Assembly: GCF_009371975.2 (NCBI RefSeq)
Contig: NZ_VIKT02000006.1
Location: 8,422 to 72,421, forward strand
Direction of reading: 5' to 3'
DNA length: 64,000 nt
Source: Microcella pacifica
GTDB taxonomy: Bacteria > Actinomycetota > Actinomycetes > Actinomycetales > Microbacteriaceae
Part shown: in pieces, positions 34,739 to 44,009 of the stretch
Layout of the letters: every line of letters begins with the position of its first letter
Numbering within the stretch: the first letter of the stretch is position 1
The notes under the pieces: model-generated
What the model was told of the DNA's origin: nothing
The model's database searches: none
Seen by the model: only the letters and a program-made list of their open reading frames with translations
Translations under genes and position numbers: made by a program

Positions 34739-35499
34739 GATGGCCCCTTCTGTCGTGGTGTCGTCTGTCGTGGTGTCGTGGGTCGGTCTGTCGTGGTGTC
34801 GGCGAAGAGCTGCGGGTGCGCGGCGAGGCGACGGCGCGTGCGACGGATGTGCCCCTCGAGGATCCTCTCGGCACTGTCGACATCAGCCTCGCGCAGTGCC
34901 GTCACGAGCATGTGGTGCTCGTCGTGGACGATGCGCTGGCTGTGGGCGTCGATCATGAGCGTGTACGCGCGCCGGTAGGGCTGGGTGGAGTTCCACAGCC
35001 GCTCCACGAGGTCGCTCAGCACGAGGGTGCGGGCGCCCGCGTACATCGCCAGGTGGAACGCGCGGTCGAGGCGCAGGAACTCCTCGACATCGTCGGTGGC
35101 GACCATCGCCTCGGCGAGGGAGTCGAGCTCATCGAGCGTCTCGTCGGTGATGCTGCCGGCGGCGAGCCGGAGGAGGAGCGGCTCCACGCGCTCGCGGGTC
35201 TGGTAGACCTCCTCGCACTCGGCGAGAGTGAGCTGCGAGACCCAGGCGCCGGCGTTGGCGACGAGCGTGATGAGGCCGTCCGCCTCGAGAACTTTGAGGG
35301 CCTCGCGCACGGGAACGCGACTCGCCCCGAACCGCTCGGCGATCTCCTCCTGACGCAGTCGGGAGCCGGGCGGGTACTCGCCGGCGACGATCGCCTCCCG
35401 CAGCCCGCGGGCGACGCGCAGGCTCGCATTGCCGTCGCGCGTCTGCGGGGTCGGGATGCTCGTGGTCGGCACGAGGGGTGCAGCGGTCGATTCGCTCAC
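34723..35499 (-). CDS. GntR-family regulator, FCD subfamily
   Basis: The 258-aa product has an N-terminal winged helix (RLRQEEIAERFGASRVPVREALKVL) and an all-helical FCD ligand-binding domain with metal-type His residues (DRAFHLAMY, HDEHHMLVTAL). FadR-like regulators of this class repress catabolic operons until an organic acid binds. GTG start overlaps the VOC stop. The tail (DRPTTPRQTTPRQ) is encoded by a 15-bp repeat. TGGATGCAAT sites at 36053 and 36116 are its likely targets. Confidence 0.88.
   Translation of the reverse strand: MSESTAAPLVPTTSIPTPQTRDGNASLRVARGLREAIVAGEYPPGSRLRQEEIAERFGASRVPVREALKVLEADGLITLVANAGAWVSQLTLAECEEVYQTRERVEPLLLRLAAGSITDETLDELDSLAEAMVATDDVEEFLRLDRAFHLAMYAGARTLVLSDLVERLWNSTQPYRRAYTLMIDAHSQRIVHDEHHMLVTALREADVDSAERILEGHIRRTRRRLAAHPQLFADTTTDRPTTPRQTTPRQKGPSWPSQ
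34749..34801. repeat. Three copies of a 15-bp repeat in the GntR gene tail
   Basis: TCTGTCGTGGTGTCG occurs at 34749-34763, 34764-34778 and 34787-34801. The first two are tandem and in frame. They encode part of the Thr/Pro/Arg-rich C-terminus and lie just upstream of the ALDH start, so they may have arisen by slippage. Confidence 0.8.
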
Positions 35500-36023
35500 G
35501 CCGACGGGTCCTTCGGGTTCCACAGCAGCACGGGCGCATCCCGCTCGTACGCCTTGCCGTTCGGGTAGCTCACGAGTTCGAGCTGCATGCCCCACGGGCT
35601 GAGGAAGTACACCCACCGCTGCCCCTCGCTCGCGTTCTTGCTGTCGGTCGGTTCGCCGAGGATGCGCACACCGTGGTCGCGCAAGTGCTGCAGGCCCGCC
35701 TCGAAGTCGTCGACGTAGAAGGCCAGGTGGTGGCCGCCGATGTCGCTGTTGCGGGGCTGAGGCAGCTGGCCGTCGGCGGCGTCGTACTGGAAGATCTCGA
35801 AGTTGGAGCCGTGGCCGCAGCGGTAGAAGCGCAGCTCGGGGATGGTCGTGCGGGGGTGGACGTTCAGGTTCGTCGCCATCCAGTCGTCGTCGCGCACGTA
35901 GGGGCCGAGCGAGTAGACGCGCTCGCACCCGATCACGTTCACGAAGAAGTCGTCGGCCTCCTCGAGGTCGGGAACGGTGAAGCCGATGTGCTCCATGCCC
36001 CGGAGTCCCGGTAGTCCCCGCAT
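35496..36023 (-). CDS. VOC-family protein, extradiol-dioxygenase/glyoxalase-like
   Basis: The 175-aa product has the two beta-alpha-beta-beta-beta modules of the vicinal oxygen chelate fold. Metal-ligand candidates are His in MEHIGFTVPD, His in GGHHLAFYVDD and Glu in MQLELVSY. It could be a small catechol-2,3-dioxygenase-like enzyme, glyoxalase or epimerase. AAGGGA precedes the ATG. It is first in the operon with the GntR and ALDH genes. Confidence 0.78.
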   Translation of the reverse strand: MRGLPGLRGMEHIGFTVPDLEEADDFFVNVIGCERVYSLGPYVRDDDWMATNLNVHPRTTIPELRFYRCGHGSNFEIFQYDAADGQLPQPRNSDIGGHHLAFYVDDFEAGLQHLRDHGVRILGEPTDSKNASEGQRWVYFLSPWGMQLELVSYPNGKAYERDAPVLLWNPKDPSA

Positions 36024-36052
36024 CGTCGTCCCTTCCTCGCGCACGCTCGTCG

Positions 36053-36065
36053 TGGATGCAATATA
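36053..36065 (-). promoter_or_regulatory. Promoter of the VOC-gntR-ALDH operon with TGGATGCAAT site
   Basis: On the minus strand TATATT (36065-36060) is a good -10 box, with TGGTCA about 18 nt upstream. TGGATGCAAT (plus strand 36053-36062) overlaps this -10, a repressing position. Confidence 0.55.
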
Positions 36066-36108
36066 CCCGCATGGGTGGCGTCCTGACCAGGATAGTGCGC
36101 GAAAAATC

Positions 36109-36137
36109 TTGTGATTGGATGCAATCCCGTCTACTGT
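36109..36137 (+). promoter_or_regulatory. Promoter of the E1-E2 operon with TGGATGCAATCC site
   Basis: TTGTGA (36109-36114), a 17-nt spacer, and TACTGT (36132-36137) form the promoter. The spacer holds GGATGCAATCC (36117-36127), with GGAT/ATCC arms around three bases. The first ten bases are repeated at 36053. Confidence 0.6.
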
Positions 36138-36191
36138 GGCAACACCGACCGCCGCAGTTCGGCGGGTACACGCTTCGACGAAGGAACGGCC

Positions 36192-38381
36192 ATGCCGAGA
36201 CAACGACGTTTGGAATCGACCGCACCGTGGGTCGAGCTGTCGACGACAGCGGCCGACTGGAAGAACGCCGACCCCGCCCTGCTCGCGACCATGCTCGGGC
36301 AGCTGCACCTCATCCGCGCCTTCGAGGAGCGCGTGCTCGAGCTCGCCGGGGAGGGCCTCGTGCACGGCCCCGCCCACTCGAGCATCGGGCAGGAGGGCGG
36401 CGCGGTCGGCTCGATCGTGGGTCTGCGCACGACCGACGCGGTCAACGGATCGCATCGCGGCCACCACCAGTTCCTCGCCAAGGCGATCACGCACGTGAGC
36501 CAGGGCAAGCTCGATCTCACGAGCCTCGTCGACGACACCCTCCAGGGCGTGCTGCAGCGCACACTCGCCGAGATCCTCGGTCTCGCGCAGGGCTTCTGCG
36601 CCGGTCGCGGAGGCTCGATGCACTTGCAGTGGTTCGAGGCCGGCGCGCTCGGCACGAACGCGATCGTGGGCGGCGGCGCGCCCATGGCGACGGGCAACGC
36701 CTACGCGCAGAAGCACTCGGGCACGACCGATCTGACGATCAACTACTTCGGCGACGGTGCGGCGCAGATCGGCTCGGTGCTCGAGTCGATGAACCTCGCC
36801 GCGGCGTGGAAGCTCCCAGTGTGCTTCTTCGTCGAGAACAACCTCTACGCCGTCGCGACCCGCATCGAGGAGAGCGTCGCGGATACGCGGCTCTCCGTGC
36901 GCGGCCAGGGCTTCGGCATCCCGTCCTGGCGCGTCGACGGCATGGATCCGCTCGCCGTGCACCTCGCGATGGAGCAGGCCGCCGAGGTCATGCGCAGCGG
37001 GGGCGGCCCCGCGGTCGTCGAGGCCGAGGTCTACCGCTTCTTCCACCAGAACGGGCCGTACCCGGGCAGCGCCTTCGGCTACCGCACGAAGGAGGAGGAG
37101 GCCGAGTGGAAGAAGCGCGATCCGCTCGACCGCGTCGCGCGCGAGATGATCAAGCTCGGCCTCATCGATGAGGCGGGCGTGCAGCAGGTGCGCGACCAGG
37201 CGATCGCGGCGATGGATGCGGCCACCGACAATCTGCTCGAGGCCGACCCCGACAGCCAGGGCAAGCGGCGCATCCGCCCCGAGCTCTGGCCCGACCCCGA
37301 CTTCGTCGACGTGGGCGTGCGGGGGGACGCGAGCGAGCTTGCGGAGCTGCGCGCGGTCGAGCCGCTCACCGACACGCGCGAGCGCGAGTCGATGAAGTTC
37401 GTCGACGCTGTCGCGGGCGTCATGGAGCGCCGCATGGGGGAGGACGAGCGCATCCTTGTTCTCGGCGAGGACGTGCATCGCCTCAAGGGCGGCACGAACG
37501 GCGCCACGAAGGGCCTCGCCACCGCCTTCCCCGAGCGAACCCTCGGCACGCCGATCAGCGAGAACGCTTTCGCGGGTCTCGGCGGTGGACTCGCCCTCGA
37601 CGGCCGCTTCGTGCCCGTCATCGAGTTCATGTACCCGGACTTCCTTTGGGTCGCCGCCGACCAGGTCTTCAACCAGATCGGCAAGGCCCGGCACATGTTC
37701 GGCGGTCAGAACCCCGTTCCTCTCGTGCTGCGCACGAAGGTCGCGATGGGCTCGGGCTACGGCTCGCAGCACCTCATGGACCCGGCGGGCATCTTCGCGA
37801 CGAGTGCCGGCTGGCGCATCGTCGCCCCCTCGACCGCGGCCGACTACGTCGGCCTCATGAACGCGGCTCTCGCGCTCGGCGACCCGGTGCTCGTGATCGA
37901 GCACGTGGACCTGTACGGCGAGAAGGACGAGATCATCGCGGGCGACCTCGACTACATCATCCCGCCCGGCAACGCCGCGGTGCGCCGGGAGGGCAAGGAC
38001 GTCACGGTCATCAGCTACCTCTCGATGGTCAAGCACAGCCTGGAAGCGATCGAGCAGACGGGCGTGGATGCTGAGCTCATCGACCTGCGCTGGCTCGACC
38101 GTGCCTCCCTCGACTGGGAGACGATCGAGACGAGCGTCAAGAAGACCAACGCCGTGCTCATCGTCGAGCAGGGAGCGGTCGGCACGTCGTACGGCGGCTG
38201 GCTCGCCGACGAGATTCAGAGGCGCCTGTTCGACTGGCTCGACCAGCCCGTGCAGCGCGTGACGGGCGCCGAGTCGTCGCCCTCGATCTCGCGAGTACTC
38301 GAGCGCGCCGCGATCGCGCGCACGGAGGAGGTCGTCGCCGGTCTCGAGACCGTACGCCGCCACGCGGGAGGGGCAGCCTGA
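36192..38381 (+). CDS. 2-oxoacid dehydrogenase E1, alpha and beta fused
   Basis: The 729-aa chain carries an E1-alpha part (residues 1 to ~390) with the thiamine-diphosphate motif GDG (187-189) to NN (216-217), and an E1-beta part from about Met401 (EDERILVLGEDV; GTPISENAFAGLG). This alpha-beta fusion is seen in pyruvate/acetoin/branched-chain-type complexes. GAAGGAA precedes the ATG. With the E2 gene it oxidatively decarboxylates a 2-oxo acid to an acyl-CoA; substrate unknown. Confidence 0.9.
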   Translation: MPRQRRLESTAPWVELSTTAADWKNADPALLATMLGQLHLIRAFEERVLELAGEGLVHGPAHSSIGQEGGAVGSIVGLRTTDAVNGSHRGHHQFLAKAITHVSQGKLDLTSLVDDTLQGVLQRTLAEILGLAQGFCAGRGGSMHLQWFEAGALGTNAIVGGGAPMATGNAYAQKHSGTTDLTINYFGDGAAQIGSVLESMNLAAAWKLPVCFFVENNLYAVATRIEESVADTRLSVRGQGFGIPSWRVDGMDPLAVHLAMEQAAEVMRSGGGPAVVEAEVYRFFHQNGPYPGSAFGYRTKEEEAEWKKRDPLDRVAREMIKLGLIDEAGVQQVRDQAIAAMDAATDNLLEADPDSQGKRRIRPELWPDPDFVDVGVRGDASELAELRAVEPLTDTRERESMKFVDAVAGVMERRMGEDERILVLGEDVHRLKGGTNGATKGLATAFPERTLGTPISENAFAGLGGGLALDGRFVPVIEFMYPDFLWVAADQVFNQIGKARHMFGGQNPVPLVLRTKVAMGSGYGSQHLMDPAGIFATSAGWRIVAPSTAADYVGLMNAALALGDPVLVIEHVDLYGEKDEIIAGDLDYIIPPGNAAVRREGKDVTVISYLSMVKHSLEAIEQTGVDAELIDLRWLDRASLDWETIETSVKKTNAVLIVEQGAVGTSYGGWLADEIQRRLFDWLDQPVQRVTGAESSPSISRVLERAAIARTEEVVAGLETVRRHAGGAA

Positions 38382-39766
38382 TGTCGACGACCATCCGCAT
38401 GCCGGAGGTGCTGGCGAACGTCACCGAGGCGGCCGTGCAGAAGTGGCTCGTCGCCGCGGGTGACGAGATCGCGGTCGGTCAGCCCTTCGCCGAGATCGAG
38501 ACCGAGAAGGCCGTCGTCGAGTACACGGCCGAGACGGCCGGCACGGTGCTCGAGCTACTCGTCGCCGAGGGCGACTCGATCGATGTCGGTGCGCCCATCG
38601 CCGTCGTCGGGCAGGCCGGCGAGTCGGCCGAGCCCGAGCCCGCGGCTCCCGACGCGGAACCCGCCGCCGAGACCCCGGCCGTGTCCCCCTCCGCTACCGA
38701 CCCCGAGTCGGCGGCCCCCGTCGCGGAGGCCGCCGTGCAGTCCCCGTCATCCCCGGCCCCCGCATCGGCTCCCGCTGCCGCCCCGTCCGCATCTGCGGCG
38801 GATGCGCCCAGCGCCAGCAGCACCCCCGCTGCGCCCGCGACCGACGAGCCCACGGCGGGTCGGCGGTTCATCAGCCCTCTCGTGCGCCGTCTCGCGCGCG
38901 AGCACGGGCTCTCCCTCGACGAGGTGCAGGGCTCCGGCCCCGACGGTCGCATCGTGCGCCGCGACATCGAGGCGCTGCTCACCGATGCTCCCAGCGCATC
39001 GGCTCCCGCCCCAGCCTCACCGGCCAGCGCGCCGCCCGCGAGCGCCCCCGCGCAGACGTCGCCGCCTGCTGCGACGGCGCCGGGTGCCGAGCCTGAGCTC
39101 GTGCCGCACAGCCGCATGCGCAAGACGATCGCGCGTCGGCTCACCGAGAGCAAGAACCAGGTGCCGCACTTCTATCTCACGGCCGACTGCCGCGTGGATG
39201 CGCTGCTCGCGATGCGCGCCGAGATCAACGCAGCGGGCACCGTGAAGGTGAGCGTCAACGACCTCGTCGTCAAGGCGGTCGCGGGAGCCTTCCGCGACGT
39301 GCCCGAGGCGAATCGCACGTGGAGCGATGACGGCATGCTGCAGCACGGTTCCGTCGACATCGGCATCGCGGTCTCGCTCGACGACGGTCTCGTCGTGCCC
39401 ATCGTTCGCGGCGTCGAGGGGCTGAGCGTCTCGGCGCTCGGTGCGCAGATCGCCGACCTCGCCGAGCGCGGGCGCGGCGGCAAGCTGCGCCCCGACGAGA
39501 TGGAGGGCGGCAGCTTCGCCGTCTCGAACCTCGGCATGTTCGGCACGCAGTCGTTCAGCGCCATCATCAACCCGCCCCAAGCGGGCATCCTCGCCGTCGG
39601 TGCCGCCCGCCAGATGCCCGTCGTCGTCGACGGTGCTCTCGAGGTCGGCTCGGTCATGTCGGTCACGCTGTCGGCCGACCACCGGGCGTGGGATGGCGCG
39701 CTCGCCGCGCGCTGGCTCGCCGCCTTCGTCTCCCGCATCGAGCACCCGCTCACGATCCTGGCGTGA
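38381..39766 (+). CDS. 2-oxoacid dehydrogenase E2 (dihydrolipoamide acyltransferase)
   Basis: The 461-aa protein has a lipoyl domain with lipoylated Lys43 (ETEKAVVEY), an Ala/Pro/Ser-rich flexible linker, a peripheral-subunit-binding domain (ISPLVRRLAREHGLSLDEV), a second linker and a catalytic domain with His434 in the HRxxDG motif (DHRAWDGALAARW). The start overlaps the E1 stop. No lpd (E3) follows, so the complex must borrow an E3 from elsewhere. Confidence 0.93.
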   Translation: MSTTIRMPEVLANVTEAAVQKWLVAAGDEIAVGQPFAEIETEKAVVEYTAETAGTVLELLVAEGDSIDVGAPIAVVGQAGESAEPEPAAPDAEPAAETPAVSPSATDPESAAPVAEAAVQSPSSPAPASAPAAAPSASAADAPSASSTPAAPATDEPTAGRRFISPLVRRLAREHGLSLDEVQGSGPDGRIVRRDIEALLTDAPSASAPAPASPASAPPASAPAQTSPPAATAPGAEPELVPHSRMRKTIARRLTESKNQVPHFYLTADCRVDALLAMRAEINAAGTVKVSVNDLVVKAVAGAFRDVPEANRTWSDDGMLQHGSVDIGIAVSLDDGLVVPIVRGVEGLSVSALGAQIADLAERGRGGKLRPDEMEGGSFAVSNLGMFGTQSFSAIINPPQAGILAVGAARQMPVVVDGALEVGSVMSVTLSADHRAWDGALAARWLAAFVSRIEHPLTILA

Positions 39767-39778
39767 TCGCTCACCGCG

Positions 39779-39812
39779 GCCGAGGGGGGCTACGAGGCAG
39801 GTTCCCCTCGGC
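39779..39812. terminator. Hairpin between E2 and DUF4032 genes
   Basis: A 9-bp stem GCCGAGGGG/CCCCTCGGC with a 16-nt loop lies in the 52-bp gap between converging genes. Confidence 0.55.
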
Positions 39813-39818
39813 GGCGGC

Positions 39819-41132
39819 TCACACCTTGTCTCGCCAGGAGCCGCCGACCACGTCGTCGTCGCTCAGCGGAATGGCCGCGGTGTCGAGCGCGGGCATCGAG
39901 ATCGTCTCGGTCACCGGTGCGATCACGGTCGCTTCGTCGCGACGATGGCGCAGCACGGTGTCGATGTAGGAGCTGAGCGCTTCGGCGAGCGGGATGGCGC
40001 GCGACTCGTTCTGCGAGAGGTACCAGCGGTGCTCGAGGAGCTGGTGGAAGACCTCGGGCGCCTCGAGCTTGCCGCGCAGGTCCTTCGGTATGGCGCGCAC
40101 GACGGGCTCGAAGACGCGCGCGAGCCACTCGTGCGCGACGACCTCATCGTCCACCTTCCTGCCCGGGTACGTGGAGGCGGTGTACGCGTCGAGGTCGTTG
40201 AGCAGTCGCCTGGCCTGGTTCTCTCCCGCGTCGATGCCGGTGAGTCGCAGCAGGCGCCTCGTGTGGTGGCCCGCATCCACGACCTTGGGCTGAATGCGCA
40301 CTTGCGTGCTCGCGCCGTCCGTCGTGATCGCGAGCTCCTCGATGTCGAACCCGAGGTCGTTGAGCCGTTCGACCCGCTGGTTGATGCGCCAGCGCTCGGT
40401 CTTGTCGAAGGACTCCCAGCCGGTGAGCTCCTTCCACAGCGAGCGGTACGACTCGATGATGCCGTTGCTCGTCTCGATCGCGTCGATGCTCTCATCGAGT
40501 CGCCCACCGGCCTCCAGGTCGAGCAGCTCGCCCGCGATGTTGACGCGGGCGATCTCCAGGTCGTTCTCGCGCTGGCCGTTGGAGAGGCCCCCGGAGTAGA
40601 GCTGACCCGTCTCGGCATCGACGAGGTAGGCGGCGAAGGAGCCGGCGTCGCGCCGGAAGAGGGTGTTGGAGAGCGAGACGTCGCCCCAGAAGAAGCCGGC
40701 GATGTGGAGCCGTACGAGCAGCACGGCGAGAGCATCCACGAGACGCGTCGCGGTATCGGTGCGCAGGGTCTGCGAGTACAGGGCGCGATAGGGGAGGGAG
40801 AACCGCAGGTGCCGCGTGACGAGCACGGGCATGAGCGGCTCACCCTTCTCGTCCAGGCGCCCCGTGATGACGGCCACGGGCTCGACGCACGGGATGTCCA
40901 TGCGCTGCAGCGTGCGCAGCACGTCGTACTCGCGCCGCGCCATCTCCTCCGTCGTCTCCTTGATCGCGACCACGTAGTCGCTCAGGTGCACGAAGCGCAC
41001 GAGGTGGCGGGAGATGCCTTTGGGGAGAGTGGCGATCGCGTCGTCGGGCCAGACGTCGAGTGGCTCGTGCCAGGGCAGATCGAGCAACCCCGGGTCGGTG
41101 ACCGCGGAGGTGATGCTGAGGGATGCGCTCAC
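39819..41132 (-). CDS. DUF4032 protein, kinase-like fold
   Basis: The 437-aa product begins with a kinase-like core: a conserved Lys in VVAIKETTEEMARREYDVL, a catalytic-loop-like segment AGFFWGDVSLSNTLF and a DxE element (LVDAETGQLY). Then comes the actinobacterial DUF4032 C-terminal region (VRIQPKVVDAGHHTRRL). The role and substrate are unknown. Its promoter lies beyond a strong terminator for the ATPase gene upstream. Confidence 0.75.
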   Translation of the reverse strand: MSASLSITSAVTDPGLLDLPWHEPLDVWPDDAIATLPKGISRHLVRFVHLSDYVVAIKETTEEMARREYDVLRTLQRMDIPCVEPVAVITGRLDEKGEPLMPVLVTRHLRFSLPYRALYSQTLRTDTATRLVDALAVLLVRLHIAGFFWGDVSLSNTLFRRDAGSFAAYLVDAETGQLYSGGLSNGQRENDLEIARVNIAGELLDLEAGGRLDESIDAIETSNGIIESYRSLWKELTGWESFDKTERWRINQRVERLNDLGFDIEELAITTDGASTQVRIQPKVVDAGHHTRRLLRLTGIDAGENQARRLLNDLDAYTASTYPGRKVDDEVVAHEWLARVFEPVVRAIPKDLRGKLEAPEVFHQLLEHRWYLSQNESRAIPLAEALSSYIDTVLRHRRDEATVIAPVTETISMPALDTAAIPLSDDDVVGGSWRDKV

Positions 41133-41213
41133 GGTGATGGGTCTCTCTCGTGGTGTCGTCGACGGGACTCGGGAGGCTCCGGTGGAGTGCCGTTCGTGTT
41201 TCGGAAAGAGCGA

Positions 41214-41246
41214 AGGGCGGGGGTGTCGTGAGACACCGCCCGCCCT
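41214..41246 (-). terminator. Strong terminator after the MsmX-type ATPase gene
   Basis: A 14-bp stem (AGGGCGGG-GGTGTC with GACACC-CCCGCCCT, one bulged G) closes on a GTGA loop. On the minus strand it is followed by a T-rich run (TTCGCTCTTT), as in a Rho-independent terminator. Confidence 0.7.
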
Positions 41247-41270
41247 CGGACTCTGCGCGAACCGTGCGGC

Positions 41271-42371
<1,101 letters not shown>

Positions 42372-42592
42372 TGTGAACTTTCTCCTTCACCGGCAGGTAC
42401 GTGCCGGACGATCCGTAGTGAATGGATGATGCCCGCGGGCGGTGGAACGCCCTCGGTCACCAAGAATCAGTATGGCACGACCCTCGCGTGGGGGGTGAGG
42501 GCCCCCGACGGCGGGTACCATCGTGGGGGCGCCCGACGGCGCCGCCCAACGACGGACGGCGAAGAACGTCCCATCCCTGTGAGCGAGGTTGC

Positions 42593-43519
42593 ATGAACGA
42601 GGCCCCACCTCCCGCGCACACCCCGACTCGGGGCGAGAGGCGCGCCGAGGCCCGCGAGAAGGCCCGCGTGCTGCGCGAATCGCAGCGCAAGAAGGAGAGG
42701 CGCACTCTCTGGATTGTGCAGGGCAGCATCGCCGTGGTCGTGGTCGCGATCATCGCGGTCGTCGCGCTCGTGCTCACCAACTCGGTGCGGCCGGAGGGCG
42801 ACGGGCCCCTCAACATGGCGAGCGACGGCATCAAGATCGGCCAGAACTTCGAGGCCGTCGCGACGCCGTCTCGCCCTGCGGGGGCGAGGCCGATCCCCTC
42901 CGAGCCGAATCCCGCCGGCGTCGTGGAGATTCAGGTCTTCGTCGACTACCTCTGCCCTCGCTGCGCGGAATTCGACGCCGAGAACGGCGAGCTCATCCGC
43001 ACCCTCATCGAGTCGGGCGCGGCCACCGTCGAGTACCACCCGCTCTCGACCTTGACCAACCTCTCCGCGGGCACCCGGTACTCCCTGCGATCGGCCAATG
43101 CGGCCGCGTGCGTCGCCAACTACGCGCCGAACCGCTACCTCGACTTCCACGAGGCGCTCTTCGTCAACCAGCCGGAGGAGGGCACACCCGGGCTCACGGA
43201 TGAGGAGCTCGTCGAGCTGGCCGCGCGGGCCGGCGTGGACGCGAGCACCGTCACCCTCAACGCCGTCGAGCAGTGCGTGGACGACCTTCGCTTCCGCGAC
43301 TGGGTGCAGGCCGCCACGGAGCGTGCCCTGGAGGGTCCGCTTCCCATCTCCGACACGAGTGTGGAGAGCATCTCGGGCACCCCCGCGGTGTTCGTCAACG
43401 GCGACCTCTTTGAATTCCGCTACCCCTTCGAGCAATCCGAGTTCTCGCAGTTCGTCCTCGAGGCAGCCGGGGCCGAGTTCGCGACCAACCCCACGCCGAC
43501 CCCCACACCGAGCCCGTAG
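42593..43519 (+). CDS. Membrane-anchored DsbA/thioredoxin-fold protein
   Basis: The 308-aa product has a basic cytoplasmic N-terminus, one membrane segment (about residues 41-62) and an extracellular DsbA-like domain with the active site CPRC (Cys121-Cys124) and a Thr-Pro loop (SGTPAVFVNG). It likely forms or repairs disulfides in exported proteins. The C-terminus is a Thr-Pro repeat tail. TACCAT (about 42517) may be its -10. It also fits the serine/threonine-kinase-associated DsbA-type proteins of actinobacteria. Confidence 0.85.
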   Translation: MNEAPPPAHTPTRGERRAEAREKARVLRESQRKKERRTLWIVQGSIAVVVVAIIAVVALVLTNSVRPEGDGPLNMASDGIKIGQNFEAVATPSRPAGARPIPSEPNPAGVVEIQVFVDYLCPRCAEFDAENGELIRTLIESGAATVEYHPLSTLTNLSAGTRYSLRSANAAACVANYAPNRYLDFHEALFVNQPEEGTPGLTDEELVELAARAGVDASTVTLNAVEQCVDDLRFRDWVQAATERALEGPLPISDTSVESISGTPAVFVNGDLFEFRYPFEQSEFSQFVLEAAGAEFATNPTPTPTPSP

Positions 43520-43567
43520 CGGTACGGCGGTAGTCTTCACTCGGCGTCGCTCCTCGCGAGCGCGCTC

Positions 43568-43643
43568 GCCGGCTTGGCGCAACTGGTAGCGCACCCGACT
43601 TGTAATCGGAAGGTTGCGGGTTCAAGTCCCGCAGCCGGCACCA
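43568..43643 (+). tRNA. tRNA-Thr (anticodon TGT)
   Basis: A full cloverleaf can be folded. The acceptor stem is GCCGGCT/AGCCGGC, the D-arm GCGC/GCGC, the anticodon loop CTTGTAA (anticodon TGT), and the T-arm GCGGG-TTCAAGT-CCCGC, with discriminator A and an encoded CCA at 43641-43643. The top pair of the anticodon stem is a C-A mismatch. The 3' end is repeated twice just downstream. Confidence 0.95.
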
Positions 43644-43820
43644 CTGTTCTCCACCCTCGCGCTCGGGGCCGCGCTGGAGTCGTTCTCAGCGTGGAGCGCC
43701 GCTCCACGCCCGCAGCCGGCACCACTGTTCTCCACCCTCGCGCTCGGGGCCGCGCTGGAGTCGTTCTCAGCGTGGAGCGCCGCTCCACGCCCGCAGCCGG
43801 CACCACTGTCTTCCACCCTC
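43628..43820 (+). repeat. 81-bp tandem repeat starting with the tRNA-Thr 3' end
   Basis: Two identical 81-bp units (43628-43708 and 43709-43789) and a partial third (43790-43820) each begin with CCCGCAGCCGGCACCA, the last 16 bases of the tRNA gene including CCA. Each full unit ends in a 19-bp inverted repeat (CGTGGAGCG-C-CGCTCCACG). The stretch contains no convincing gene. Confidence 0.9.
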
Positions 43821-43877
43821 TTCGACCCCCTCCCTGTGCCTCGTTCGGGGGACGGTGGGCGCCGTGGACGCCCCCAC

Positions 43878-43966
43878 TTCGCGGGTGATCTGTTCGTTTT
43901 GCGACGACACGCACTTGTCGGGAGGCGAAGGAGCGCCATACCGTGGCAGCAGCGGCCGGGGGGCCG
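43878..43966 (+). promoter_or_regulatory. Promoter and leader hairpin of the first CAP-domain gene
   Basis: The block TTCGCGGGTGATCTGTTCG (from 43878) and the following bases are nearly identical before the paralogue at 52847. A TTGTCG -35 and TACCGT -10 (18-nt spacer) are likely. The leader then holds the hairpin CGGCC-GGGG-GGCCG (43953-43966). At the paralogue it reads CAGCC-GGGG-GGCTG, a compensated pair change. Confidence 0.55.
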
Positions 43967-44009
43967 TCTATCCACAGGTTCGAGCCATCCAGCTCGGGGG
44001 GAGCCTCAC

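Noticed and set aside
35496-38363. A 955-aa open frame on the minus strand across the E1 gene
   Set aside because: Only its last 175 codons (the VOC protein) are real; the rest is antisense to a strongly supported E1 gene and reflects the high-GC lack of stop codons.
43628-43820. CRISPR array or prophage attachment site
   Set aside because: The units are immediate tandem copies without spacers, and no cas, integrase or phage gene is nearby; kept only as a repeat.
43878-44009. Cyclic-di-AMP (ydaO) riboswitch before the CAP gene
   Set aside because: The GC-rich leader recalls actinobacterial ydaO elements before cell-wall genes, but at about 60 nt it is too short and lacks the two-fold core.
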